Below, in pieces: positions 56,642 to 64,000 of a stretch of 64,000 nt of DNA. The notes under the pieces were generated by a model, which was not told the DNA's origin, did not search any database, and was given only the letters and a program-made list of their open reading frames with translations. This stretch comes from Burkholderia sp. SRS-W-2-2016 (lineage in GTDB: Bacteria > Pseudomonadota > Gammaproteobacteria > Burkholderiales > Burkholderiaceae). Numbering within the stretch: the stretch's first letter is position 1; each line of letters begins with the position of its first letter. Made by a program: the position numbers and the translations under genes. The stretch spans positions 1 to 64,000 of the forward strand of contig NZ_MSDV01000020.1 of NCBI RefSeq assembly GCF_001931485.1, written 5' to 3'.

Positions 56642-58072
56642 ATGACAAAACGGATTTTTGCTTTGAGGAAGGCTGCGTGGCTCGGGCTGGCGTTGCTGGG
56701 CGTGTCGGCGGCGACCGACGCGGCCGGGCCGGCGCAGCGGACGGCGGCCACGCGCGCGTCGCAAACCCAACCGCAGACCAGCGAGTCCGCTGCGGCGGCG
56801 TATAACCCGGCGTCGCAGAACGTCGAGCTGACGGTCGGCGCGCAGCGTCAGCTCGCGGTCGGCCATGCGTTGCAGCGGGTCGCGATCGGCGACCCGAACG
56901 TGGCCGACGTGCTGATCGTCAAGGGCGACAAGCGCGGCGGCGTGCTGCTGGTCGGCAAGGCGGCCGGCACCACCAGCCTGATGGTGTGGACCCGCGATCG
57001 CGAGCTGCCGCTGAACTACACGGTCAACGTGATCACCCCGGCAGCCGCTTCGCTGCTCGGCGCCGATACGCCGAGCGTCAAGGTGCTCGGCAGCACCGCG
57101 CTGGTGTCCGGCTCGACCGCGACGATGGAATCGCACCAGCGCGCGGTGGTCGCCGCGCAAGGCGCGCTCGGCAAGGACGGCACCGTGTTCGACACGTCGA
57201 CGGTCGCGAACCGCGCGGTCGTGCAGGTCGACGTGCGGGTGGTCGAGTTCAGCCGCTCGGTGCTCAAGGAAGTCGGCTTCAACTTCTCGAAGAACAACAA
57301 CGGCTTCACGTTCGGTTCGTTCGCGCCGTCGTCGTTGACTTCGGTGACGGGCGGCGGCACCCCGGCGCTCGACGTGACCAGCACGACGCCGATCTCGTCG
57401 GCCTTCAACCTGATCTTCAACTCGGCCTCGCGCGGGCTGTTCGCGAACCTGAGCCTGCTGGAAGGCAACAACCTCGCGCGCGTGCTGGCCGAGCCGACGC
57501 TGGTCGCGCTGTCGGGGCAAAGCGCGAGCTTCCTCGCCGGCGGCGAAGTGCCGGTGCCGGTGCCGCAGGCGCTCGGCGAGACCTCGATCGAATACAAGTC
57601 GTACGGGATCGGGCTGACCGTCACGCCGACCGTGCTGAGCCCGCAGCGGATCGCGCTGAAGGTCGCGCCGGAGGCGAGCCAGCTCGACTTCACGCACGCG
57701 GTGACGATCAGCAGCGTGTCGGTGCCGGCGTTCATCACGCGGCGCGCCGACACCACGGTCGAACTCGGCGACGGCGAGAGCTTCGTGATCGGCGGGCTGA
57801 TCGATCGCGAGACCGCGTCGAACGTGTCGAAGGTGCCGCTGCTCGGCGACCTGCCGGTACTCGGCGCGTTCTTCAAGCAGATGAGCTATCAGCAGAACGA
57901 ACGGGAACTCGTGATCATCGTGACGCCGCACCTGGTGTCGCCGCTCGCGAAAGGCGCGAGCCTGCCGACGACGCCGGGCGAGCAGTCCGAGCAGCGCAAC
58001 GCGCCGGTGTGGCGTTCGCTGATCGGCGGCTTCGCGGCGCCGCGCGACGCGGTGCCGGGATTCTCGAAATGA
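56642..58072 (+). CDS. cpaC: Tad secretin CpaC/RcpA
   Basis: The 476-residue outer-membrane secretin has a signal peptide (about 1-28), an N-terminal pilus-assembly domain (about 55-125, VELTVGAQRQLAVGHALQRVAIGDPNVADV, GKAAGTTSLMVW), and the secretin domain from about residue 230 to 440. Landmarks: LARVLAEPTLVALSGQSASFLAGGEVPVPVPQ, IEYKSYGIGLTVTPTVLSPQRI, and VPLLGDLPVLGAFFKQMSYQQNERELVIIVTPHLV. It forms the channel through which the pilus exits. It is followed by tadZ after about 87 bp. Confidence 0.94.
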   Translation: MTKRIFALRKAAWLGLALLGVSAATDAAGPAQRTAATRASQTQPQTSESAAAAYNPASQNVELTVGAQRQLAVGHALQRVAIGDPNVADVLIVKGDKRGGVLLVGKAAGTTSLMVWTRDRELPLNYTVNVITPAAASLLGADTPSVKVLGSTALVSGSTATMESHQRAVVAAQGALGKDGTVFDTSTVANRAVVQVDVRVVEFSRSVLKEVGFNFSKNNNGFTFGSFAPSSLTSVTGGGTPALDVTSTTPISSAFNLIFNSASRGLFANLSLLEGNNLARVLAEPTLVALSGQSASFLAGGEVPVPVPQALGETSIEYKSYGIGLTVTPTVLSPQRIALKVAPEASQLDFTHAVTISSVSVPAFITRRADTTVELGDGESFVIGGLIDRETASNVSKVPLLGDLPVLGAFFKQMSYQQNERELVIIVTPHLVSPLAKGASLPTTPGEQSEQRNAPVWRSLIGGFAAPRDAVPGFSK

Positions 58073-58159
58073 CGCCGGTACGCGCGGCAGGCCGCGCGCG
58101 CACCGGCACGCAGTACGACGCGGCGGCCTCGCAGCCGATGCCGCAAGAGGATGTTCAAC

Positions 58160-59401
58160 ATGAACGCGAGAACGTATTCGTTGACTGAACGGGCGATCAC
58201 CGACCATTTCGTGTTCGCGTCGCTTGCCGACGAACACGTGCATTGGCTCTCCAATACGCTCGTCAACGCGGGCATGGTCGAGGCCGCGACGCTCGATCCG
58301 ACGCTGCTGCTCCAGCGCATTGCGACGCTCAATCCGTCGCTGGTGTTCGTCGACTTTTCGTGCGGCCGCGGCGCGGCGGCGAGCGCGGCCGCGAGCGCGG
58401 TGCGCGCGAATCATCCGGCGCTGCAGATCGTCGCGCTCGGCTCGCTGGCCGAGCCCGAGAGCGCGCTGGCCGCGCTGCGCGCCGGGGTGCGCGACTTCAT
58501 CGACCTGTCGGGGCCGCCCGAGGACGCGCTGCGGATCGCGCGCCAGGTGCTCGACAACCTCGTCGAGCCGGTCAGCCGCCACGGCAAGGTGACCGCGCTG
58601 CTCGGCGCGCGCGTCGGCATGGGTGTGAGCACGCTGGCCGCGAATCTGGGCGTGCTGATGCAGCGGCGCGACGTCGCCCAGGGGCGCCAGGCCGCGCTGC
58701 TCGATCTCGGCCTGCCGGCCGGCGACGGCTCGCTGCTGCTGAACACCCGCAGCGAATTCAATTTCGTCGAGGCGGTGCGCAATCTGCGCCGCTTCGATCA
58801 GACCTTCGTGCATACCGCGCTGTCGCATCACGCGAGCGGTCTCGCGCTGACCACGTTGCCGCCGAATCTGGCCGACATGCGCGAGGTGTCGTACTCGTCG
58901 TCGATCGGTTTGCTGACCCGGCTGCGCGCGTTCTTCGACCAGCAGCTGATCGACCTCGGCGGTTTCAGCAACAGCGAATTCATCGCGCACGTGGTGCAGG
59001 CGGCCGACGAAACCTGGCTGCTGTGCGACCAGGGCGTCGCCTCGATCGTGTCGGCGGTCAGCGTGCTCGACGCGCTGCGCGAAGAGGGCGTCGATATCGC
59101 GGGCGTGCGTCTGATCGTCAACAAGTTCGATGCCGATCTCGGGCTCGCCGCCGCGCAGATCGCGCAGCGTCTCGAGGTGCCGTTGCTCGCGACGCTGCCC
59201 GAGCGGCGCATCCCGCTCGGCCAGGCGGTCAACCAGGGGCATCTGCTGGTCGACGTCGCGCCGCGCGATCCGTACGTGCGCGCGCTCGAACCGCTGATCG
59301 AACGGCTCGGCGGCGCGCAGGCGGCGGCCGGCCACGCTCGCGGCAAGTCGCCGCTCGGTGCGCTCAAGCGCCTCATTCCCACTACTCCCAAGCGGTCCTA
59401 A
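58160..59401 (+). CDS. tadZ: TadZ/CpaE-like protein with degenerate P-loop
   Basis: I use ATG 58160 (413 residues), with AGAGGA about nine bases upstream. The N-terminal half resembles a receiver domain without phosphorylation site logic (LVFVDFSCGRGA, LQIVALGSLAEPESALAALRAGVRDFIDL). The C-terminal half is a MinD/ParA-type fold; the deviant Walker A reads GARVGMGVSTLAANL (about 150-164), lacking the usual signature lysines, while LLDLGLPAGDGSLLL and LIDLGGFSNSEF strands are kept. TadZ is a polar-localising factor for the pilus apparatus; the substitution suggests weak or no ATP hydrolysis. tadA starts two bases after its stop. Confidence 0.9.
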   Translation: MNARTYSLTERAITDHFVFASLADEHVHWLSNTLVNAGMVEAATLDPTLLLQRIATLNPSLVFVDFSCGRGAAASAAASAVRANHPALQIVALGSLAEPESALAALRAGVRDFIDLSGPPEDALRIARQVLDNLVEPVSRHGKVTALLGARVGMGVSTLAANLGVLMQRRDVAQGRQAALLDLGLPAGDGSLLLNTRSEFNFVEAVRNLRRFDQTFVHTALSHHASGLALTTLPPNLADMREVSYSSSIGLLTRLRAFFDQQLIDLGGFSNSEFIAHVVQAADETWLLCDQGVASIVSAVSVLDALREEGVDIAGVRLIVNKFDADLGLAAAQIAQRLEVPLLATLPERRIPLGQAVNQGHLLVDVAPRDPYVRALEPLIERLGGAQAAAGHARGKSPLGALKRLIPTTPKRS

Positions 59402-59403
59402 CG

Positions 59404-60783
59404 ATGGCAAAAGAGATCCAGTTTGCCGACGACGCGCCGACGTTCGCGCATAGCCAGCAGTTCCAGGACATCAAGAACGCGGCGCACGAGCATCTGCTCA
59501 CGCGTATCGAGGAGCTCGGCTCCGAGTTCGGCCGCTGGTCGCGTAACGCGATCAACCAGTTCGTCGACCTCGAGATGGACAGCTTCGTCAGGCTGCGCCG
59601 CATTCCGATCAACGAGAGCGAAGTGCGGCTGATCGCCGAGGCGCTGACCAAGGAGCTCGCCGGCTTCGGGCCGATCGAGGACCTGCTCGCCGATCCGGCC
59701 GTCGAAGATATCCTGATCAACGGCTACAACGACGTGTACGTGTCGCGCCACGGCATCCTCACGCGCATCCAGGTGCGCTTCGCCGACAACGCGCACCTGC
59801 TGCGGATCGTGCGGCGCATTCTCGCGCCGATCGGCCGGCGTCTGGACGAATCGAACCCGATGGTCGACGCGCGTCTGCCGAACGGCGGCCGCGTGAACGT
59901 GGTGATCGAGCCGCTGTCGATCGACGGGCCGATCGTGTCGATCCGCAAATTCCGCAAGGATCCGATGCGGCCCGACGATCTGCTCGCCAACGGCACCTAC
60001 AACGCGGAGATCGGCGCGCTGCTCGAAGCGGCGGTCGCCGCGCGCTGCAACGTGCTGGTCGCGGGCGGCACGAGTTCGGGCAAGACCTCGCTGCTGAACG
60101 CGCTGGCGTTCCATATTCCGGATGCCGAACGGGTCGTGACGATCGAGGACACCGCCGAGCTGTCGCTGAACCACCCGCACGTGGTGCGGCTCGAAAGCCG
60201 TCCGGGCGGCTTCGACGGCGCCGGCGTCGTGACGATCCGCGACCTGCTGCGCAATACGCTGCGGATGCGGCCGGACCGCATCATCGTCGGCGAAGTGCGC
60301 GGCGGCGAAGTGCTCGAAATGCTGCAGGCGATGAACACCGGCCACGACGGGTCGATGGGCACCGTGCACGCTAGCTCGCCGCGCGAGTGTCTGTACCGGC
60401 TCGAAATGCTGGCCGGCTTCGCGGGCTTCCAGGGCACCGAGTCGAGCCTGCGCCGCCAGATCGCCAATGCGATCGACTTCATCGTGCAGATCGGCCGGTT
60501 GTCGAACGGCCGGCGGCGGATCCTGTCGGTGACCGAGGTCACCGGTCTGTCCGACAACATCATCGCGACCCAGGAGCTGTATCGCTACGAGCCGATCGTC
60601 ACGGCCGAGGGCGAGGAACTCGATAACTGGGTGTCGCTCGGCATTCATCCGCATTCGCCGAAACTCGCGCGCTTCCGCCAGACGCTGGGCGGCCGCGACG
60701 CGGCGCAGGGCTTCGGCGGCGGTTTTGGCGGCGGCTTCGGAGGCGGCGGTGGCGGCGGCTTCGGCGGAGGCTTCAATGTCTAG
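59404..60783 (+). CDS. tadA: Tad pilus secretion ATPase TadA/CpaF
   Basis: The 459-residue type II/IV secretion ATPase starts at ATG 59404. N-terminal domain with FGPIEDLLADPAVEDILINGYNDVYVSRHG; Walker A AGGTSSGKTSLLNAL near 220-232; Asp box IEDTAELSLNHPH; Walker B RIIVGEVRGGEVLEML; His box GHDGSMGTVHASS. It powers pilus extension, and in the Tad system also retraction. The last 30 or so residues are almost only Gly and Phe. Its 3' end overlaps tadB by eight bases. Confidence 0.95.
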   Translation: MAKEIQFADDAPTFAHSQQFQDIKNAAHEHLLTRIEELGSEFGRWSRNAINQFVDLEMDSFVRLRRIPINESEVRLIAEALTKELAGFGPIEDLLADPAVEDILINGYNDVYVSRHGILTRIQVRFADNAHLLRIVRRILAPIGRRLDESNPMVDARLPNGGRVNVVIEPLSIDGPIVSIRKFRKDPMRPDDLLANGTYNAEIGALLEAAVAARCNVLVAGGTSSGKTSLLNALAFHIPDAERVVTIEDTAELSLNHPHVVRLESRPGGFDGAGVVTIRDLLRNTLRMRPDRIIVGEVRGGEVLEMLQAMNTGHDGSMGTVHASSPRECLYRLEMLAGFAGFQGTESSLRRQIANAIDFIVQIGRLSNGRRRILSVTEVTGLSDNIIATQELYRYEPIVTAEGEELDNWVSLGIHPHSPKLARFRQTLGGRDAAQGFGGGFGGGFGGGGGGGFGGGFNV

Positions 60784-61834
60784 CGCGATCCTGGTCTGCG
60801 TGGCGCTCGCGCTCGTGTGCGCGGCGCTAGCGCTGCTGCTGTGGCAGCGCGGCACGCAACGCAAAGGCCAGGCGAGCGTCGCACGCTATATCGATAGCCG
60901 GATGGCGTCGGCTGCGTTGCCGGCCGGCGCGGCGGCTGCTGGTGGGGTAGGCGGCATGAGCGGCGCTGCAACGGGCAATCCGCAGGGCGCGCCGCGTGCG
61001 GCGGCCGCGGCCCGCGCGTCGTCCCCATTGATCGCGCCGCAGCCGCCGGCGGCCAACGCCGACTGGCGCGTGCGCGCGCAGTACCTGTACGCGCGGGCCC
61101 GCTTCACCGTGCTGTACGCGCTGACCCGCGCGGGTCTGGCCGATGCGAAAGGCCCGCTGACGCTCGGCGCGCTGCTGGTGCTCGCGCTGTGCGGCTGGGC
61201 CGCGCTGGCGGGCGGCCTGATGGCGTTCTGCGCGACGCTGGTGGTCTGCGCGATGGGTTTCTATTTCCTGCTGACGATCCGCGCGGGCAAGCGCCGCCAG
61301 CTGATCGTGCGGCAACTGCCGCTGTTTCTCGACGGCATCGTGCGGCTCATCACGCTCGGCAACAGCGTGCCGGCCGCGTTTCAGGCCGCGTTGCAGAGCA
61401 CCGACGCGCCGCTGCGCGACTGTCTCGACTACGTGTCGCGGATGCTGCGCACCGGCGTCGAAATCGATCGCGCGCTGTCGCAGGTCGCGGCGATCTACGG
61501 CGTGCGCGAACTCGAACTGGTCGGCGCGGTGCTGCGGCTGTCGGTCAAGTACGGCGGCCGCGCCGACGTGATGCTCGAACGGATGGCGTCGTTCATGCGC
61601 GATCTCGAACAGGCCGAGCGCGAACTGGTCGCGATGTCGGCGGAAACGCGCCTGTCTTCATGGGTGCTGGCGATGCTGCCGGTCGGCATCGGCGGCTTCC
61701 TGATCCTTTCCAATCCGAAGTATTTCGCGTCGATGTGGTTCGACCCGACCGGACGCCAGCTCGTCTATCTCGCGTTCGGCCTGCAACTGGTCGGCGCGTA
61801 TCTGCTGTATCGCATGACGCGCCTGAGGGACTGA
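60776..61834 (+). CDS. tadB: Tad inner-membrane platform protein TadB
   Basis: The 352-residue protein starts at ATG 60776, overlapping tadA, with GGCGGAGG five bases upstream inside the Gly-rich tadA tail. An N-terminal membrane helix (about 3-22) is followed by an Ala/Gly-rich linker, two helices (about 125-165), a cytoplasmic T2SSF domain (RQLPLFLDGIVRLITLGNSVPAAFQAAL, ALSQVAAIYGVRELELVGAVLRLSVKYGG), and C-terminal helices. It is the GspF-like platform that couples TadA to the growing pilus, together with TadC. Confidence 0.93.
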   Translation: MSSAILVCVALALVCAALALLLWQRGTQRKGQASVARYIDSRMASAALPAGAAAAGGVGGMSGAATGNPQGAPRAAAAARASSPLIAPQPPAANADWRVRAQYLYARARFTVLYALTRAGLADAKGPLTLGALLVLALCGWAALAGGLMAFCATLVVCAMGFYFLLTIRAGKRRQLIVRQLPLFLDGIVRLITLGNSVPAAFQAALQSTDAPLRDCLDYVSRMLRTGVEIDRALSQVAAIYGVRELELVGAVLRLSVKYGGRADVMLERMASFMRDLEQAERELVAMSAETRLSSWVLAMLPVGIGGFLILSNPKYFASMWFDPTGRQLVYLAFGLQLVGAYLLYRMTRLRD

Positions 61835-61836
61835 CG

Positions 61837-62844
61837 ATGCAAGCTCAACAACTCGTCGTTCTCGCTCTGCTGCTGGCCGCGCTCGGCGCGCTGCTGCTCG
61901 CGGCTCTGGTGCTCGCGCGGGTGGTGGCGGTGCGGCGCAGCGAACGCACGCTGCGCCAGGCGCTCGACGAACGCGCATTGCAAAGCGCGGCGCTCGCCGC
62001 GGCCGCGCGCGGCGCCGAGGGTGCGCAAGGCGGCGCGAAGCCGGCCCCGCGCGCGGCCCGGCCGCAAGGTTTCAAGGGACTGCTGGAGCGCTTCGCGCAC
62101 ACCGGCATGCGCTGGCTCGATACGCCGTTCGGCCGCCAGGTGGTCGCCGAGGAAGAGCGGCGTCTGCTCGAACAGTGCGGTTTCGTCGATACGCGCAGCC
62201 GCGGGCTGTTCCTGATCGCGCGACTGGCCGGCATGCTGGTGCTGCCGCTCGTGATCGGCGTGCTGCTAAGCGGCCACGTGGCCGGCGTGCGCTACGTCGC
62301 GTTCGTGCTGGCCGCGGCGATGGCCGGCTTCATGCTGCCGAAGTTCGTGCTGGCGCGGCGCGCGAGCCGGCGCCGCAACGGCGTCGTCAACGAACTGCCG
62401 CTGCTGGTCGATCTGCTGCGGCTGTTGCAGGGCGTCGGGCTGTCGCTCGATCAGGCGTTGCAGGTGATCGTCGCCGAGTTTCGCGGGATGCTGCCGGTGC
62501 TCGCGAGCGAGCTCGAAATCGCGCAGCGCCAGTTCGCGACCGGCCGCACTCGCGAGCAGTCGCTGAACCGGCTGTCGTCGAGTTACGACAACGAGGATTT
62601 GCGCGCGGTGGTGCGCCTGCTGGTGCAGGTGGACCGCCACGGCGGCGCGGTGCAGGAGCCGCTCAAGCAGTTCGGCGACCGGTTGCGCGAAGCGCGCCGC
62701 GCGATGCTGCGCGAGCGCATCGGCCGTCTGGCCGTGAAGATGACCGGCGTGATGATCGTCACGCTGCTGCCGGCGCTGATGATCGTGACCGCCGGGCCGG
62801 GCGTGCTGGCGGTTCAGCATTCGTTTCGCACGGCGAAGCATTGA
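61837..62844 (+). CDS. tadC: Tad inner-membrane platform protein TadC
   Basis: The 335-residue protein starts at ATG 61837, two bases after the tadB stop. It has an N-terminal membrane helix, a basic segment, a pair of helices (about 125-175), a T2SSF domain (NELPLLVDLLRLLQGVGLSLDQALQVIVAEFRG, EQSLNRLSSSYDNEDLRAVVRLLVQVDRHGGAVQEPLKQFGDRLREARR) and a C-terminal membrane helix (KMTGVMIVTLLPALMIV). It partners TadB in the assembly platform. Confidence 0.93.
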   Translation: MQAQQLVVLALLLAALGALLLAALVLARVVAVRRSERTLRQALDERALQSAALAAAARGAEGAQGGAKPAPRAARPQGFKGLLERFAHTGMRWLDTPFGRQVVAEEERRLLEQCGFVDTRSRGLFLIARLAGMLVLPLVIGVLLSGHVAGVRYVAFVLAAAMAGFMLPKFVLARRASRRRNGVVNELPLLVDLLRLLQGVGLSLDQALQVIVAEFRGMLPVLASELEIAQRQFATGRTREQSLNRLSSSYDNEDLRAVVRLLVQVDRHGGAVQEPLKQFGDRLREARRAMLRERIGRLAVKMTGVMIVTLLPALMIVTAGPGVLAVQHSFRTAKH

Positions 62845-62853
62845 GGATTGGCG

Positions 62854-63753
62854 ATGATCGACTCTTTCCGTTCCGGGCAGTACCGGCAACCGCTGCGGGT
62901 CGCCGCGGCTTGCGCGGCCGCTGCGGCGCTGACGCTCATCGGCGCGTGCGCATCGAAGACGCCGCTCGGCTACGGCGTCGGGGCGCAGGCCGAGCGCGAG
63001 ATGATGACCCAGCAGGCCGACAAGGCGCCCCCGCCGAACACACCGGGCATGTACCTCGGGCTGATCGACCAGATGCAGTCGCAGGGACTGTATTTCGCGT
63101 CGCTCGCGCATATCGACGCGTATGACAAACAGTACGGCGCGAGCCCCGATTCGATCCTGCTGCGCGCCGACGCGCTGCGCATGACGGGGCAAGCGGCCGC
63201 GGCCGCGAACGCGTATGGCGAGTTGCTGAAGACGCCGCTGGCGGCGCGCGGTTATCGCGGGCTCGGGCTGCTGGCGGGCGCGGCCGGCGACTTCGGGACT
63301 GCCGCGCAGCAATTGCAGCAGGCGGTGCAGCACGCGCCGACCGATCCGGCGACGCTGTCGGACCTCGGCTATGCGCGATTGCGCGACGGCGATATCGACG
63401 GCGCGCGCGTGCCGCTGATGCAGGCGGCCGAACTCGATCAGAAGAGCCCGAAGATCGTTGCGAACGTGGTGCTGTATCTGCTCGCGAGCGGCGGCGATGC
63501 GCAGGCGCTCGCGGTGATGGACCAGCAGCAGTTCACGCCGGAGGTGCGCGCGGCGATCCGCGGCGATGCGGCGAAGATCGCCGCGGCCGGGCGCGCGCAT
63601 GCGCGCGCGACGCCGGCGCCGGGGGCGACACCGAATCAGGGGCAAGAGGCGGCAAAAGAACAGGGGCAGGCGCGGCCCGCCGCGGATGCGCGCACGGTCG
63701 CGAGCATGGGCAGCGAGCCCGCGCCGCGTCTGCTGCAGCGTTTCGCGCAGTAG
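62854..63753 (+). CDS. tadD: TPR lipoprotein TadD
   Basis: I use ATG 62854 (299 residues) with TGAGGA seven bases upstream; a TTG at 62848 is an alternative. The signal ends in a lipobox-like LIGAC with Cys 32. Tetratricopeptide repeats follow (about 75-225, with DSILLRADALRMTGQAAAAANAYGELL, GYRGLGLLAGAAGDFGTAAQQLQQAVQHAPTDPATLSDLGYARLRDGD). The C-terminus is Ala/Gln-rich and disordered. TadD is an outer-membrane-associated pilotin-like factor for the Tad secretin. Confidence 0.92.
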   Translation: MIDSFRSGQYRQPLRVAAACAAAAALTLIGACASKTPLGYGVGAQAEREMMTQQADKAPPPNTPGMYLGLIDQMQSQGLYFASLAHIDAYDKQYGASPDSILLRADALRMTGQAAAAANAYGELLKTPLAARGYRGLGLLAGAAGDFGTAAQQLQQAVQHAPTDPATLSDLGYARLRDGDIDGARVPLMQAAELDQKSPKIVANVVLYLLASGGDAQALAVMDQQQFTPEVRAAIRGDAAKIAAAGRAHARATPAPGATPNQGQEAAKEQGQARPAADARTVASMGSEPAPRLLQRFAQ

Positions 63754-63787
63754 GCGCGCGCGCTCGTCAGCGATACAGGGAGTGGAC

Positions 63788-64000
63788 ATGACAAACAGAA
63801 CGGCAATCCGGGGTTGGCTCGCATCGATGCGAGGCGTGGGGGCGGTCGCGGCGGTGGTCGCGAGCGCGACGTTCGGCGCGACGCCGGGCTTCGCGCAAAG
63901 CGCGGGCGAGGAAGGCGCGGCCGCGCAGCCGGTGCAGCCGGTGCAGCAGGACGCGCAGCCGGTGGTGCGCAAGAGCGACGTCGGACCGTCGACGCTCGCC
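63788..64000 (+). CDS. Exported protein, 5' part (probably DUF3613), cut by the window end
   Basis: The frame starts at ATG 63788 (MTNRTAIRGWLAS) with a signal-peptide-like segment (VGAVAAVVASATFGATPGFAQS, cleavage near residue 36) and continues open to the last base (71 codons seen). The visible mature start is Gln/Pro/Val-rich (QPVQPVQQDAQP). Tad loci in this group often have a small DUF3613 protein right after tadD, and the end of this fragment (VRKSDVGPSTLA) resembles the beginning of that domain. The assignment cannot be confirmed without the rest of the gene. Confidence 0.6.
   Translation, partial: MTNRTAIRGWLASMRGVGAVAAVVASATFGATPGFAQSAGEEGAAAQPVQPVQQDAQPVVRKSDVGPSTLA

Noticed and set aside
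58243..59403. Upstream in-frame extension of tadA through tadZ
   Set aside because: Arg/Ala-rich shadow of tadZ; TadA similarity begins at ATG 59404.
56354..59410. A minus-strand open frame of about 1000 codons opposite cpaB, cpaC and tadZ
   Set aside because: It crosses three real genes and their spacers and is Arg/His/Gln-rich; no sign of a start site.

Overview
The window reads as a chromosomal segment of a Burkholderiaceae member, most likely Paraburkholderia or a close relative. The evidence is the high GC with strong GC3 bias, the rimP-nusA-infB-rbfA-truB and sucA-odhB-lpd-zapE gene orders, and protein sequences of beta-proteobacterial type. The genus is an inference from gene content and not from a marker gene. 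No rRNA, tRNA, CRISPR array, complete insertion sequence or prophage is visible.

Layout. (1) 1-2.2 kb: the end of a polymorphic nuclease toxin gene and its overlapping immunity gene. The immunity protein is of the PoNi type (DUF1910/DUF1911), so the pair is probably a type VI secretion effector and its antidote. (2) 2.5-11.9 kb: a translationally coupled recC-recB-recD operon. (3) 11.9-21.8 kb: single genes, namely a VC0807-type membrane protein, arfB, an EAL phosphodiesterase, a quinol monooxygenase-like protein, a YdcF protein, small secreted and hypothetical proteins, an orphan transposase-N-terminus gene, a LysR regulator and a class I aminotransferase. (4) 22.2-32.1 kb: scpB, rluB, then the rimP-nusA-infB-rbfA-truB translation/transcription operon, preceded by a likely attenuated leader. 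(5) 32.2-37.2 kb: a four-gene minus-strand unit marR-oprM-like-emrA-emrB (tripartite MFS drug efflux), with an operator-like repeat over the marR promoter. (6) 37.6-46.8 kb: typA/bipA, then the 2-oxoglutarate dehydrogenase operon sucA-odhB-lpdA and zapE. (7) 47.0-48.1 kb: a second orphan transposase-N-terminus gene and a DUF2147 secreted protein. (8) 48.4-53.6 kb, minus strand: two large, paralogous, Ser/Thr/Gly/Ala-rich repeat lipoproteins followed by a TpsB/FhaC-type outer-membrane transporter. (9) 54.2-64.0 kb: a Tad (Flp) pilus locus flp-tadV-tadE-cpaB-cpaC-tadZ-tadA-tadB-tadC-tadD plus the start of another gene, cut by the window end.

How the parts work together. RecBCD repairs double-strand breaks, and its gene neighbour is a probable DNA-attacking toxin. 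The NusA-IF2 operon and BipA serve ribosome assembly and translation. Regions 8 and 9 are divergently oriented around a roughly 650-bp AT-rich intergenic region and both encode surface structures.

The most unusual element is region 8. A two-partner-secretion-type transporter sits with two tandem-duplicated lipoproteins that have no visible TPS domain. It may be a surface-display system different from classical two-partner secretion, but that is inference. Other points of interest are two stand-alone DUF4096-like genes without a transposase catalytic domain, a TadZ without the P-loop lysine, a RecD with an inserted low-complexity loop containing a 9-bp tandem repeat, a leader terminator before rimP, and several strong intercistronic hairpins.
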